Assembly: GCA_963732775.1 (NCBI GenBank)
Contig: CAVTAR010000001.1
Coordinates: 1,674,001 to 1,738,000 of the forward strand
From: CAVRQM01 sp963732775
Lineage (GTDB): Bacteria > Pseudomonadota > Alphaproteobacteria > Acetobacterales > Acetobacteraceae
DNA: 64,000 bases
Direction: 5' to 3'
The notes beneath the pieces were generated by a model. The model had not been told where the DNA came from. It saw only the letters and a list, made by a program, of their open reading frames with translations, and did not search any database. Position numbers and translations under genes: made by a program. Shown in pieces: positions 26,908-35,176 of this stretch (within the stretch, counting starts at the first letter, position 1; every line of letters begins with the position of its first letter).

Positions 26908-27720
26908 CTACTTCCCTCCCCCGAACTCCTCCAGCACCAGCCGCAACGGCTCGGCCGGGACGCTGACGGGGCCGCTGAACGGGTGGTCGATCGAGACGAT
27001 CACCAGCAATCCCAGGAAGATCAGCGCCGCCAGCACGCCGGTCATCATCGTCTGCGCGCGCAGGCTCTTGGCGCCGAAGAAGAACGTGAAGCCGATCACG
27101 AACACCGCGCCGATCACCAGCGCCGCCCACACCACCCCCGGCACGATGCCGCCGGCGAGGCCCAGCCGCTCGCGCCGCGCCTGCGTCACCGCGTCGAGCT
27201 GGTGCAGCATCTCCGCCAGCACCACCGCACTGCTGCGGTCCTGCGAGTCGCTCGAGAGCAGGGTGGCGTAGACGGCGTTCAGCTTGCCGCCGACCAGCCG
27301 GCTCGCGTGGCCCTCGCTCATCGCGGGCCACTCGTCCTCCACGGCGGTGTCGACGTATTCGGTCAGCTGCTCGCGCAGCGCCGCGACCTCGGTGTCGTGC
27401 ACCGGGCCGCGCGCCGGGCCGTACAGCCCGTTCGACAGGCGGTACAGCCCGACCAGCGCCCCCGCCTCGCGCGTCGCCGCCGCCTCCGCATCGTGGAACT
27501 TCTCCCACACCACGATCACCGCGAAGCCGAGCAGGACCGCGTAGATCACCCCCACCACGGCGAACTTGAAGCCGGCGACCTCGTTGTTGGCGACGAGCCG
27601 CTCGAGGCCCACCCGGCCGCGAATGAACCGCGCGCCCAGCATCGCCAGCAGCGTCGGCGCCACCACCACCAGCAGCACGGCCTGCCAGATCGGCAGATGG
27701 AACAGGAAAGCCGGCATCAT
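26908..27720 (-). CDS. DUF4239 membrane protein (bestrophin-like)
   Basis: A 270-residue membrane protein with two N-terminal hydrophobic helices (AVLLVVVAPTLLAMLGARF; KFAVVGVIYAVLLGFAVIVV), a soluble middle region (~80-185) and two C-terminal helices (VPGVVWAALVIGAVFVIGF; MTGVLAALIFLGLLVIV). This is the DUF4239 architecture, distantly bestrophin-like. ATG 27720 is preceded by AGGAGG, so it is preferred over the adjacent ATG at 27717. Function unknown; an ion-channel role is only suggested by fold similarity. Confidence 0.85.
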   Translation of the reverse strand: MMPAFLFHLPIWQAVLLVVVAPTLLAMLGARFIRGRVGLERLVANNEVAGFKFAVVGVIYAVLLGFAVIVVWEKFHDAEAAATREAGALVGLYRLSNGLYGPARGPVHDTEVAALREQLTEYVDTAVEDEWPAMSEGHASRLVGGKLNAVYATLLSSDSQDRSSAVVLAEMLHQLDAVTQARRERLGLAGGIVPGVVWAALVIGAVFVIGFTFFFGAKSLRAQTMMTGVLAALIFLGLLVIVSIDHPFSGPVSVPAEPLRLVLEEFGGGK

Positions 27721-27750
27721 CCGTCCTCCTCGGGTCGCGTGCAGCCTGCC

Positions 27751-28665
27751 TCAGCCAAGCCGCCGCTGCTGCCGCTCGATCAGCCGCGCCACGTCCTCGA
27801 TGTCGCGCGCCGACAGCGTCGCGCAGGGCCGCCGCAACGTCGCATGCGGGATGGCGCCGCGCCCGCACAGCACGTGCTTGCGCACCGACAGCCCGATGCC
27901 CGGCTGCTGCTCATAGCGCATCAGCGGCAGGTACGCGTCGAACAGGTCGGCCGCACCGGTCGCGTCGCCGGCGCGATGCGCGGCCACCACGTCGCGCATC
28001 ATCTCGGGATAGGCGAACCCGGTCATCGCGCCGTCGGCGCCGCGGCGCAGCTCCTCGGGCAGGAACAGCCCGCCGTTGCCGGTCAGGATCGCCAGCCGCC
28101 GCAACCCCGCCGCGTCGCGCAGGGCGGAGATCTTGGCCAGCCCCGGCCAGTCCTCGGCCTTCAGCATCACGCAGCTCGGCACCGTCTCGATGACGCGACG
28201 GATCAGCGCCACCGACAGCTGCACCCCCGAGGCGAGCGGGTAGTCCTGCAGCACGAGCGGCGTGTCGCCCAGCGTCTCGGCGGCGTGCTGCACGTGGGCC
28301 AGCAGCGCGTCCTCGGTGCGCAACGTGGCCGGCGGCGCCAGCATCACCCCGGCCGCCCCGGCGTCCATCGCCGTCTCGGCCAGCTCGTGCATGGCAGCGA
28401 AGCCGGGGCTGGAGACGCCGACCACCACCGGCACGCGCCCGTCCACCCGCGCGAGCACATGGCGCGCGAACCGGGCCGCCTCGCCGGCCGACAGCTTGCC
28501 GGCCTCGCCCATGATGCCGAGGATGGTGAGCCCGGTGGCGCCGCGCTCGAGGTAGAACTCCACCATCGGCTCGCAGCCGGCCAGGTCGAGCGCGCCGTCG
28601 GGGGTGAACGGCGTGACCGCGATGGTGAACACGCCGGCCGCGGTCTCGTCGAGCCTTCGCGTCAT
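27751..28665 (-). CDS. Dihydrodipicolinate synthase-family aldolase/lyase
   Basis: A 304-residue class I (Schiff-base) TIM-barrel lyase of the DapA/NAL superfamily. GVFTIAVTPFTPDGALD begins the barrel, GIMGEAGKLS is the substrate carboxylate loop, VLQDYP carries the catalytic Tyr and VMLKAEDWPG the Schiff-base Lys. The gene is last in the purine-catabolic operon and its ATG overlaps the stop of the racemase-like gene (ATGA). It is not expected to be the lysine-pathway enzyme; a role on a 2-oxo acid arising from purine or hydantoin breakdown is inference from context. Confidence 0.85.
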   Translation of the reverse strand: MTRRLDETAAGVFTIAVTPFTPDGALDLAGCEPMVEFYLERGATGLTILGIMGEAGKLSAGEAARFARHVLARVDGRVPVVVGVSSPGFAAMHELAETAMDAGAAGVMLAPPATLRTEDALLAHVQHAAETLGDTPLVLQDYPLASGVQLSVALIRRVIETVPSCVMLKAEDWPGLAKISALRDAAGLRRLAILTGNGGLFLPEELRRGADGAMTGFAYPEMMRDVVAAHRAGDATGAADLFDAYLPLMRYEQQPGIGLSVRKHVLCGRGAIPHATLRRPCATLSARDIEDVARLIERQQRRLG

Positions 28666-29396
28666 TCGACCCCCCGCAGCAATCCGGCCAGCGCCGGAGC
28701 GAGCCCAGTCGTTGCACGGCCGTCGGCGCCGGCATAGCCGGGTCGCGGCACGCGAAGCCGCACCAGCGCGCCCGCGAGGGCCACGGCGCACGCCACCCCC
28801 TCGATCACCGGCACCGCCAGCGTCGGCTGCAGCCGCGCGGCGAGGTCGGCCAGCACCGCGCCGACCAGCACGATGCAGTCCGCGCCCGCGTCCACGGCGC
28901 GCGCGGCCTGGGCGGCGACCAGGCCTGCCACGCGCTCCGGCTCGGCGAGCATGTCCTGCGGCGTCGCCTCGGCCACGCACTGCACGGCGCAGCGCGCGTC
29001 CAGGCCGTAGAGCGTGACCAGCTCGCGCAGGGTGGCAGCACTGCCGCGCGACAGCGTGACCGTCGCGAACCGCGCCGCCGTGAGGCAGGCGACGTGCAGC
29101 GCCGACTCGGTCAGCCCCAGGACCGGGATCGCCAGCAGCTCGCGCGCCGCGCGCAGGCCGCTGTCGGTGGAGGCGGCGATGATGGCGGCATCGCACCCGG
29201 GCGCCTCGCGCGCCAGCAGGTCGAGTGCCGCGTGCTCGGCGACCGCGAGTTCCGCGCGCGTGCCGATCACCGCGGCCCCGAAGCCCGCCGTCACCGCCCG
29301 GATCTCGGTGCCCGCCGGCGACGCCCGCCGCGCCGCGGCGGCCACCAGGTCGGTCACGGCCTGCGTGGTGTTCGGGTTGGCGAGCAGCAGGCGCAT
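28662..29396 (-). CDS. Asp/Glu/hydantoin racemase-family protein lacking both catalytic cysteines
   Basis: A 244-residue member of the Asp/Glu racemase superfamily (hydantoin or allantoin racemase branch): LLLANPNTTQAVTD at the N-terminus, AAIIAASTDSGLRAARELL and DCIVLVGAVLADLA in the positions of the two active-site loops. Relatives usually have Cys in ACFGDPGL and LGCAGM; here these align with Ala and Gly, although a Cys lies four positions before the second. Racemase activity by the two-Cys mechanism is therefore doubtful. Position between uraH and a DapA-like gene suggests a step after hydroxyisourate hydrolysis. Confidence 0.8.
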   Translation of the reverse strand: MRLLLANPNTTQAVTDLVAAAARRASPAGTEIRAVTAGFGAAVIGTRAELAVAEHAALDLLAREAPGCDAAIIAASTDSGLRAARELLAIPVLGLTESALHVACLTAARFATVTLSRGSAATLRELVTLYGLDARCAVQCVAEATPQDMLAEPERVAGLVAAQAARAVDAGADCIVLVGAVLADLAARLQPTLAVPVIEGVACAVALAGALVRLRVPRPGYAGADGRATTGLAPALAGLLRGVE

Positions 29397-29728
29397 CAGC
29401 TGCCGCGGTAGGTGGCGTAGCCGAACGGCGACAGCAGCAGCGGCACGTGATGGTGCGCCGCCGGGTCGGTGACGCGAAAGCGGATCGGGATGGCGTCGTA
29501 GAACCCCGGCGCGCCGTCGCGCCAGGCCGCGACGTCGAACACCAGTTCGTAGACGCCCGCGGTGAACGCGCCCCCCTCCAGCAGCGGCGCGTCGCAGCGG
29601 CCGTCGGCGTTGGTGACGAACGCGCCGACTTGCTCGCGCTCCGGCAGCCGGAACAGCGCGAGCCGCAGCCCGCGCGCCGGCAGCCCGGTTGCGGTGTCGA
29701 GCACGTGGGTCGTGAGCCGGCCGCTCAC
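29396..29728 (-). CDS. uraH: 5-hydroxyisourate hydrolase
   Basis: A 110-residue transthyretin-related protein that hydrolyses 5-hydroxyisourate to OHCU in urate degradation. LTTHVLDTATGLPA at the N-terminus carries a catalytic His, and the protein ends in YRGS, the diagnostic C-terminal tetrapeptide. HHHVPLLLSPFGYATYRG supplies a further active-site His. GTG at 29728 overlaps the puuD stop (GTGA) and its own stop overlaps the racemase-like start. No OHCU decarboxylase gene lies in the window. Confidence 0.95.
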   Translation of the reverse strand: MSGRLTTHVLDTATGLPARGLRLALFRLPEREQVGAFVTNADGRCDAPLLEGGAFTAGVYELVFDVAAWRDGAPGFYDAIPIRFRVTDPAAHHHVPLLLSPFGYATYRGS

Positions 29729-30921
29729 AGCCGCGCGCCGCCCCGCACCCAGCTCGCGATCGCGGCGCGCTCGGCCTCGGTGATGCCCGTGGCGTTGTTC
29801 ATCGGCATCGCCCGCGAGAGGACCGCCTGGGCGTAGATCCTGGGCGCGAGCTGGGCGATGCGCGCCGGCGTGTCGAGCATCACGCCCTTCGGCGCCTGGG
29901 CCATGCCGGGGAAGCTCGGCCGCGCGGCGTGGCATGTCTGGCAGCGCTCGGCGACGATCTGGCGCACCTCGGCGAAGCTCGCGGCCGGCAGCGCCGCATC
30001 CACCGGCGGCGCTGCCGGCTGCGCCAGCACGGTGAGTGCCGCCGCCGCCGCGAGCGGCACGGCGGCGGCCGGCCACAGCCGCCAGTCCGGCCTGGCGCCG
30101 GTGTGCCCGACGTTGAACCAGTGCCGCACGAGGAAGCTCGCGACGAACACGGCGGCCAGCACCAGCCACGCCCAGCGCCCGGCATAGGTGAAGGCGTAGT
30201 GGTTCGAGATCATCACGAACACCACGGGCAGCGTCAGGTAGTTGTTGTGGATCGAGCGCTGCTTCGCCTGCGCGCCCAGCGCCGGATCGGGCGTGCGCCC
30301 GGCCAGCAGGTCGGCCACCACGCGGCGCTGGTTCGGAATGATGACGAAGAACACGTTGCCGACCATCAGCGAGCCGACCAGCGCGCCGACATGGATGAAC
30401 GCGCCACGCCCCGAGAAGACGTGGGTGTAGCCGAACGCGATCGCCACCAGCAGCGTGAAGCCGGCGATGGCCAGCGTTTGCGTGTCGCGCCCGAGCGGCG
30501 AGCGGCACAGCCCGTCGTAGAGCAGCCAGCCGGCCGCGAGCGAGGCGGCGCCGCCCACCACCGCGTCGATCGGTGCGATGTCGAGTACCGACCGGTCGAT
30601 CAGGTACAGCGACGGCTGGGCGTAGTAGACCAGCACCAGCAGCAGGAAGCCGAAGATCCAGGTGGCGTAGGCCTCCCACTTGAACCAGGTCAGGTGCGCC
30701 GGCATGAACTCCGGCGCCACCATGAACTTCTGGATGTTGTAGAAGCCGCCGCCGTGCACCTGCCACGCCTCGCCCTTCACGCGCGGATCGAGGCGGGCGG
30801 TGTGGGCGAGGCTCGCGTCGAGGGCGACGAAGTAGAACGACGAGCCGATCCAGGCGATGCCGGCGACCACGTGCGTCCAGCGCACCAGCAGCTCCACCCA
30901 GTCGAGCAGGAGGCCGGTCAT
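29725..30921 (-). CDS. puuD: PuuD-type membrane urate oxidase with C-terminal cytochrome c domain
   Basis: A 398-residue membrane protein. About eight hydrophobic helices (from LLVRWTHVVAGIAWIGSSF to ~residue 300) form the urate hydroxylase N-domain. The C-terminal ~100 residues are a cytochrome c domain with heme-binding CQTCH and a candidate axial Met in SRAMPMNNATG. PuuD oxidises urate to 5-hydroxyisourate using a cytochrome acceptor instead of O2/H2O2. The start overlaps the vapC stop (ATGA) and the stop overlaps uraH, so its translation is coupled on both sides. Confidence 0.93.
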   Translation of the reverse strand: MTGLLLDWVELLVRWTHVVAGIAWIGSSFYFVALDASLAHTARLDPRVKGEAWQVHGGGFYNIQKFMVAPEFMPAHLTWFKWEAYATWIFGFLLLVLVYYAQPSLYLIDRSVLDIAPIDAVVGGAASLAAGWLLYDGLCRSPLGRDTQTLAIAGFTLLVAIAFGYTHVFSGRGAFIHVGALVGSLMVGNVFFVIIPNQRRVVADLLAGRTPDPALGAQAKQRSIHNNYLTLPVVFVMISNHYAFTYAGRWAWLVLAAVFVASFLVRHWFNVGHTGARPDWRLWPAAAVPLAAAAALTVLAQPAAPPVDAALPAASFAEVRQIVAERCQTCHAARPSFPGMAQAPKGVMLDTPARIAQLAPRIYAQAVLSRAMPMNNATGITEAERAAIASWVRGGARL

Positions 30922-31304
30922 TCAGCCGCCCGCTCCACGTCCGTGCGGCTGAAGTCACTGCCCACGAACAGCAGCGGGCATCGCCGTGCGAGTGCCACTG
31001 CATAGGCGAAGCAGTCGCCCCAATTCAGTCCCGCGGGATGCACGCCCTTGCCCCAGCGGTCGTAGGCGTCCGCCACCCGCCGCGCTTCGGCCGCAGTCAC
31101 CGGCAGAACCTCGATCCCGGCCTGTTCGACGATGGTTTCCACTGCCTCGCCGACCGCGCGACGCCGCGAAACGATCAAAGCCTCGGTCAGCGTCCCGGCC
31201 GAGATGACGCAATGATCGGCCGCCTGCAGCACGCGTTTGCAGTAGGCGAACTCCGGCCCGCGCAGAGCGACCTCCAGCAGCGCCGACGTGTCGACCGCGA
31301 TCAC
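30918..31304 (-). CDS. VapC-like PIN-domain ribonuclease toxin
   Basis: A 128-residue PIN-domain protein. The acidic metal-binding residues are visible in VDTSALLEV (Asp5), TLTEALIV, LNWGDCFAYAVA and GSDFSRTDV. VapC toxins cleave tRNA or rRNA. GTG at 31304 overlaps the antitoxin stop (GTGA), the standard antitoxin-first order. Its own stop overlaps the puuD start (ATGA), so toxin and urate oxidase share one coupled transcript, which is unusual. Fold and pairing are clear; the RNA target is unknown. Confidence 0.9.
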   Translation of the reverse strand: MIAVDTSALLEVALRGPEFAYCKRVLQAADHCVISAGTLTEALIVSRRRAVGEAVETIVEQAGIEVLPVTAAEARRVADAYDRWGKGVHPAGLNWGDCFAYAVALARRCPLLFVGSDFSRTDVERAAE

Positions 31305-31558
31305 GCCGGCATACCGTCCTCGCCGTAGAGGAAATCCTGGCTGCGCGCGCCGTCCGGGCCCGGCGTGGCGTGAGCGCGCCCATGCGCCGCAACTTCTTCA
31401 AGCAGGATGCCCAGCTCCTGCGGCGAGAGCTTTCGCTTGACGGGCACCAGACGCACGACGTCGTGCCCGAAACGGGTCAACGTGACGTCCTCTCCGGCCT
31501 CGGCCAGCCGCACCAATTCCGCAAGCTGTCCCTTGGCATCGGTCAGAGACACCTGCAC
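31301..31558 (-). CDS. Phd/YefM-type antitoxin partner of VapC
   Basis: An 85-residue protein. Its N-terminal half (MQVSLTDAKGQLAELVRLAE, AGEDVTLTRFGHDVVRLV) is a Phd/YefM DNA-binding fold, and its C-terminal half (ARSQDFLYGEDGMPA) resembles a disordered toxin-neutralising tail. It is encoded immediately before the PIN toxin and 37 bases after adenine deaminase. Antitoxins of this class repress their own promoter; if that holds here, repression would fall within the purine operon. Confidence 0.88.
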   Translation of the reverse strand: MQVSLTDAKGQLAELVRLAEAGEDVTLTRFGHDVVRLVPVKRKLSPQELGILLEEVAAHGRAHATPGPDGARSQDFLYGEDGMPA

Positions 31559-31595
31559 CTCACCTCCGTCGGACTACTCGCTAGTCTTATGTAGC

Positions 31596-33395
31596 TCACG
31601 CCGCGGCCATCATCAACGGCAGGATCTGCATGCCCGGCACCGTCACCAGGCCCTTGTCGGTCAGCCGGATCTCCGGGATCACCGACAGCGGGATCAGGTT
31701 GAAGCCCATGTAGGGCAGCGTGCAGCCGAGCGAGCGCCACGCCGCCTTCAGGGCCGCCGCCTGCTCTGCGACCTCGATCGCGCGCAGGTCCGACAGCAGG
31801 CCGGCGACCGGCAGGGCTACGCGGGCCAGTACCCGCCCGTCGCGCACCACGCAGACGCCGCCGCGGTCCTCGGTGATGGTGCGCAAGGCGAGCTGCATGT
31901 CGGCCTCGTCGCGACCGGCGACGATGGCGTTGTGCGCGTCGTGGCCGACGCTGCTGGCGACCGCACCCGAGGTGAGCCCGAACTCGCGCAGCAAGCCGTG
32001 CGCGACGCCGCCGGAGCGCCCGTGCCGCTCGATCACGGCGACGAAGCACAGGCGGTGCCGGTCGAGCAGCGTCGGCCAGTCGTCGGCGGCCTCCAGGGCC
32101 AGCGTGTCGTGGAACAGCACGATGCCCGGCAGCGCGGTGCGGATCGCGTTCACCGTGCAGGGCCCGCGCGGCAGCGACGGCGTCAGGCGCACCTCGGCCG
32201 GCACGTGCATCGTGCGGTACGCCGCGTCCGGGTAGACGTAGCGCGCGGCGGCGAGCTGCGCGTCGAGTGCGGCCGTGACCCGCCGGTGCTGCACCACCAT
32301 CTCGCCCCCGTACCAGGTGGCGTGCGGCCGCAGGTCGTCGTCGAGCAGCACGAGGTCGGCGCGCCGGCCGCCGCCGAGGCCGCCCAGCTCGCCATCCATG
32401 CCGTAGCGCGTCGCGCCGTGCAGCGAGCCGAAGCTCCAGGCGCGCTCGGGTGCTACGCCGGCGCGGACCGCCTCGCGCACCACCCAGTCGAGCCCGAACG
32501 CGAACAGGTCGTCGGCGTCGCGGTCGTCGGTGCAGACGCAGACGCGCTTCGGGTGCGCCCCCAGCTCGGTCACCGCGCGGATCGCCTCGGGCAGGCTGTG
32601 CCAGGGCGTGCTCGGCGGGCCGCCGCGCAGGAACACCCACAGCCCGGCCTCCAGCAAGTCGTCGGCGATGTCGCGGTCGATCGCCTCATGGGTGTCGGTG
32701 ACGCCGCTCGCGGCATAGGCGGCGACGAACTCGCGGCCGTAGATGTGCCCGCTGACCGGCCGGCCGCGGGCCAGCGCGGCGGCCAGGATGGCGTGGCTGC
32801 GCGCGTCGCCCCGCGTGACTTGCACGAAGTCCATCTTCTCGCCGAGGGCGACCGCCTCCGGCCAGGCATCGAAGATGGCGCCGATCTTCTCGGCGGTGAG
32901 GTCGCCGCCGGCGGTCTCGAACGCGGCCGAGGTCGCCGGCACCGTGCTCGGCACGGTGAGGAACACGTTCAGCGCGGCCTCGCGCGCGTCGGCCAGCATC
33001 CATTCGATGCCGGCGCGGTCGCAGACGTTGCCGATCTCGTGGCTGTCGCAGAAGATGGTGGTGGTGCCGTTCAGCAGCGCCGCCTCGGCGTAGGCGCAGA
33101 CGGTCATCATGCTGCTCTCGACGTGGCAGTGCGGGTCGACCAGCCCCGGCGCCAGCAGCGCGCCCTGCCCGTCGTGGACGGCGGCGCCGCCGTCGCGGGC
33201 GAGCGTGCCGGCCGGCCGGATTGCGGCGATGCGGCCGCCGGCGATCCACACCTCGCGCTCCGGCAGCACGCGCTCGGTGTAGGTGGAGAGCACGCGCACG
33301 CCGGTGATGACGCTGTCCGGCGCCGCGCGACCCGAGGCCACGTCGGCCAGCCGCCGGGTCATGGTATGCAAGGGCGGGACGGAGAAGCGGTTCAT
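31596..33395 (-). CDS. ade: Adenine deaminase
   Basis: A 599-residue amidohydrolase converting adenine to hypoxanthine. LLAPGLVDPHCHVESSM provides the metal-binding HxH, IFCDSHEIGNVCD and VSGHIYGREFV the further ligands. CVCTDDRDADDL carries the late Asp, and the C-terminal GVAHGLLREFGLTSGAVAS block is typical of Ade. Length is normal. It is the first gene of the purine-degradation operon running to 27751; the downstream genes handle urate onward. No xanthine dehydrogenase lies in the window. Confidence 0.95.
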   Translation of the reverse strand: MNRFSVPPLHTMTRRLADVASGRAAPDSVITGVRVLSTYTERVLPEREVWIAGGRIAAIRPAGTLARDGGAAVHDGQGALLAPGLVDPHCHVESSMMTVCAYAEAALLNGTTTIFCDSHEIGNVCDRAGIEWMLADAREAALNVFLTVPSTVPATSAAFETAGGDLTAEKIGAIFDAWPEAVALGEKMDFVQVTRGDARSHAILAAALARGRPVSGHIYGREFVAAYAASGVTDTHEAIDRDIADDLLEAGLWVFLRGGPPSTPWHSLPEAIRAVTELGAHPKRVCVCTDDRDADDLFAFGLDWVVREAVRAGVAPERAWSFGSLHGATRYGMDGELGGLGGGRRADLVLLDDDLRPHATWYGGEMVVQHRRVTAALDAQLAAARYVYPDAAYRTMHVPAEVRLTPSLPRGPCTVNAIRTALPGIVLFHDTLALEAADDWPTLLDRHRLCFVAVIERHGRSGGVAHGLLREFGLTSGAVASSVGHDAHNAIVAGRDEADMQLALRTITEDRGGVCVVRDGRVLARVALPVAGLLSDLRAIEVAEQAAALKAAWRSLGCTLPYMGFNLIPLSVIPEIRLTDKGLVTVPGMQILPLMMAAA

Positions 33396-33537
33396 GACGG
33401 GGGCCTCGCAGGTGCTGGGGCCAGTCTGGCATGGCCGGCAGGGGTGCTCCAGCGTGCGCCCCGGCGCCGGATGCCGGCCGCGGGATCGCTATTCGTGTTG
33501 AAATAGAAACAATATAGGCGTGCTGGGGCCCGCCGCC

Positions 33538-34209
33538 TCATCGCCGCTTGGATAGCGGCGGCATCCACCACGGACGGCGCTTGGGATCGACGAAGCCGCT
33601 GTCGGTCTCGATGCAGCGGTGGTGCCAGCACGCCGCCCGGTCCTCGGCCAGGGTCGGCCGCCGGGGCTTCTTCGGCCTCGGCTTCCTCACCCGGGGCTTC
33701 GGCTGGGGGAGCGGGCCGTCGGGTGGGTGCGGCCAGGGCGGGATGGCGAGCATCCGGCACAGGGCGGCCAGCGGCCTGCGGGCCTGCGGCACCTGGGCCA
33801 GCAAGGCTTGCACCTGCGGGTCCTGCAGCCAGTGCCGGAATGGCCCTGCGGCCCAGCGGATCTCGATGCCACGGGCCATCAGCCAGCCGACGCGTCGCGG
33901 CAGGCGCGGCGGTCTTGGCGGGGCCGCCTCCGGGGGCGGAGCTTCGGCGGCTGGTGCCGGGCTGGGCGGGCGGGGCGGCCGGGGCGGTCGGGGAGGATGC
34001 ACCCGGGGCAGGCGGCCGGCGGCGAGCAGGGCGAGGAGGGCTTGCAGGCGGGCGACCAGGCGGCTGGCCCGGCGGTAGGCCAGCCCCGGCAGCGGACTCG
34101 ATCGCTCCCGCGATTCCCAGAGGCCGAGGCCTCGGGTCAGCATGGTCCAGATCAGGCCGAACTGGCGCGAGAGGTCCAGCAGGGCGGGCTGGGATGGGAG
34201 GGTGAGCAC
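33538..34209 (-). CDS. Hypothetical proline/arginine-rich protein, family not recognised
   Basis: A 223-residue frame starting at GTG 34209 (an internal ATG at 34143 is the alternative). It opens with a helical LDLSRQFGLIWTMLTRGLG block. A Pro-Arg tract follows (PRPPRPPRPPSPAPAAEAPP, near residues 70-95), then an ordered-looking Trp-rich segment (IEIRWAAGPFRHWLQDPQVQ) and a basic Lys/Pro C-terminus (PKPRVRKPRPKKPRRPT). No signal peptide or known motif is seen. It is flanked by low-GC sequence on one side and a hairpin repeat on the other. The coherent hydrophobic and aromatic pattern argues for a real gene. It may be a mobile lineage-specific family. Confidence 0.5.
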   Translation of the reverse strand: MLTLPSQPALLDLSRQFGLIWTMLTRGLGLWESRERSSPLPGLAYRRASRLVARLQALLALLAAGRLPRVHPPRPPRPPRPPSPAPAAEAPPPEAAPPRPPRLPRRVGWLMARGIEIRWAAGPFRHWLQDPQVQALLAQVPQARRPLAALCRMLAIPPWPHPPDGPLPQPKPRVRKPRPKKPRRPTLAEDRAACWHHRCIETDSGFVDPKRRPWWMPPLSKRR

Positions 34210-34276
34210 GAACGGAACATGAACGATGTGGGGGTGGAAGTCAAGCGGGAGGATGGTTGGGGAGTGTGTGGCGGCG

Positions 34277-34342
34277 ACCCCACCCGGCCCTGCGGGCCCT
34301 TGGTTCGCTCCGCGACCCAAGCGCCGGAGGGCCGGGTGGGGG
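34277..34342. repeat. REP-like long inverted repeat (copy A)
   Basis: The arms CCCACCCGGCCC and GGGCCGGGTGGG enclose a loop that itself contains a short hairpin (CCCTGCGGGCC). It lies between the hypothetical gene and the methyltransferase. A related element with the same outer arm family is at 45811-45879. Confidence 0.75.
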
Positions 34343-34364
34343 GCGTCGAACCGGGGCGGACCGG

Positions 34365-35135
34365 CTAGCCCGGCGGGCGGCGGGCGGTGATCGGCAGGCC
34401 GTAGGGGTGCGGCGGCAGGATGCCCCATTGCGGGACGTCGCCGGCATGCACGACGACCTCCTCGAAGCCTGCGTCCGCCAGCAGCCGCAGCGTCCCCGCG
34501 CGGGAGAAGCTGCGCATCTCGAGCACCTCGCCCGGGCCGCCGTGGAACACCAGCCGGTCGCGCACCTCGTAGCGCCCGGCGGCGTCGCGGCTCAGCAGCA
34601 CGTGGCCGCCGTCGAAGGCGACGACCGCGTGGGTGCCGAGGCCGGGAAAGTGCTCGACCGTCTCCTCGAGCGCGGTGAACGGCACCGTCAGCACGAGCAG
34701 CCCGCCCGGCTTCAGCAGCGCGAAGGCGCCGGCGAAGGCCCGCTCCACCGGTGCCGGCACGTGCTCGAACACGTCCGACGAAATCACGAAGTCGCAGGTC
34801 CGGTGCCGCCCGGCCGGTGGCGCCGCGATGTCGAGGAACGGCTCCTGATGGTAGAAGGTGTTCCAGTAGTTCAGCCGCCGCGCCAGCGTGAGCGCGTAGC
34901 CGTTCCAGTCGCTCAGGCCGATGCCGGCGACATCCGGCCGGACCGGGAAGTCCGGCAGCGGCAACGAGACGCCGAACAGCCCCAGGCTCAGGTGATGGAC
35001 GATGCCGCGCAGCCGCACCGACGACGCGCAACCGGCGCACGATGCCGCCTCGCGTTTCATCCTGGCCACGGGCACGTCGGCGTTGCCGTGGCCGCAGACA
35101 TTGCACCTGAAGGCGACCACGTCCGGGCGCTCCAT
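34365..35135 (-). CDS. SAM-dependent methyltransferase with N-terminal zinc ribbon
   Basis: A 256-residue class I methyltransferase. An N-terminal two-pair Cys motif (FRCNVCGHGN and CAGCASSVR, residues 9-40) looks like a zinc ribbon. The Rossmann core shows DVAGIGLSDWNG, CDFVISSDVFEHVPAPVERA and LLKPGGLLVLTVPF. The arrangement resembles methyltransferases of surface-glycan clusters, but no such genes are adjacent. The ATG at 35135 is preferred over the long upstream shadow frame. Substrate unknown. It follows recQ by 41 bases. Confidence 0.8.
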   Translation of the reverse strand: MERPDVVAFRCNVCGHGNADVPVARMKREAASCAGCASSVRLRGIVHHLSLGLFGVSLPLPDFPVRPDVAGIGLSDWNGYALTLARRLNYWNTFYHQEPFLDIAAPPAGRHRTCDFVISSDVFEHVPAPVERAFAGAFALLKPGGLLVLTVPFTALEETVEHFPGLGTHAVVAFDGGHVLLSRDAAGRYEVRDRLVFHGGPGEVLEMRSFSRAGTLRLLADAGFEEVVVHAGDVPQWGILPPHPYGLPITARRPPG

Positions 35136-35176
35136 GGCGAACCTTCCACCAGCCACCGACCCGACCACGTCGCGCC

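Noticed and set aside
33541..33563. Short inverted repeat CGCCGC...GCGGCG as an intrinsic terminator
   Set aside because: It lies inside the end of the hypothetical coding frame and no T-run follows, so I could not support it.
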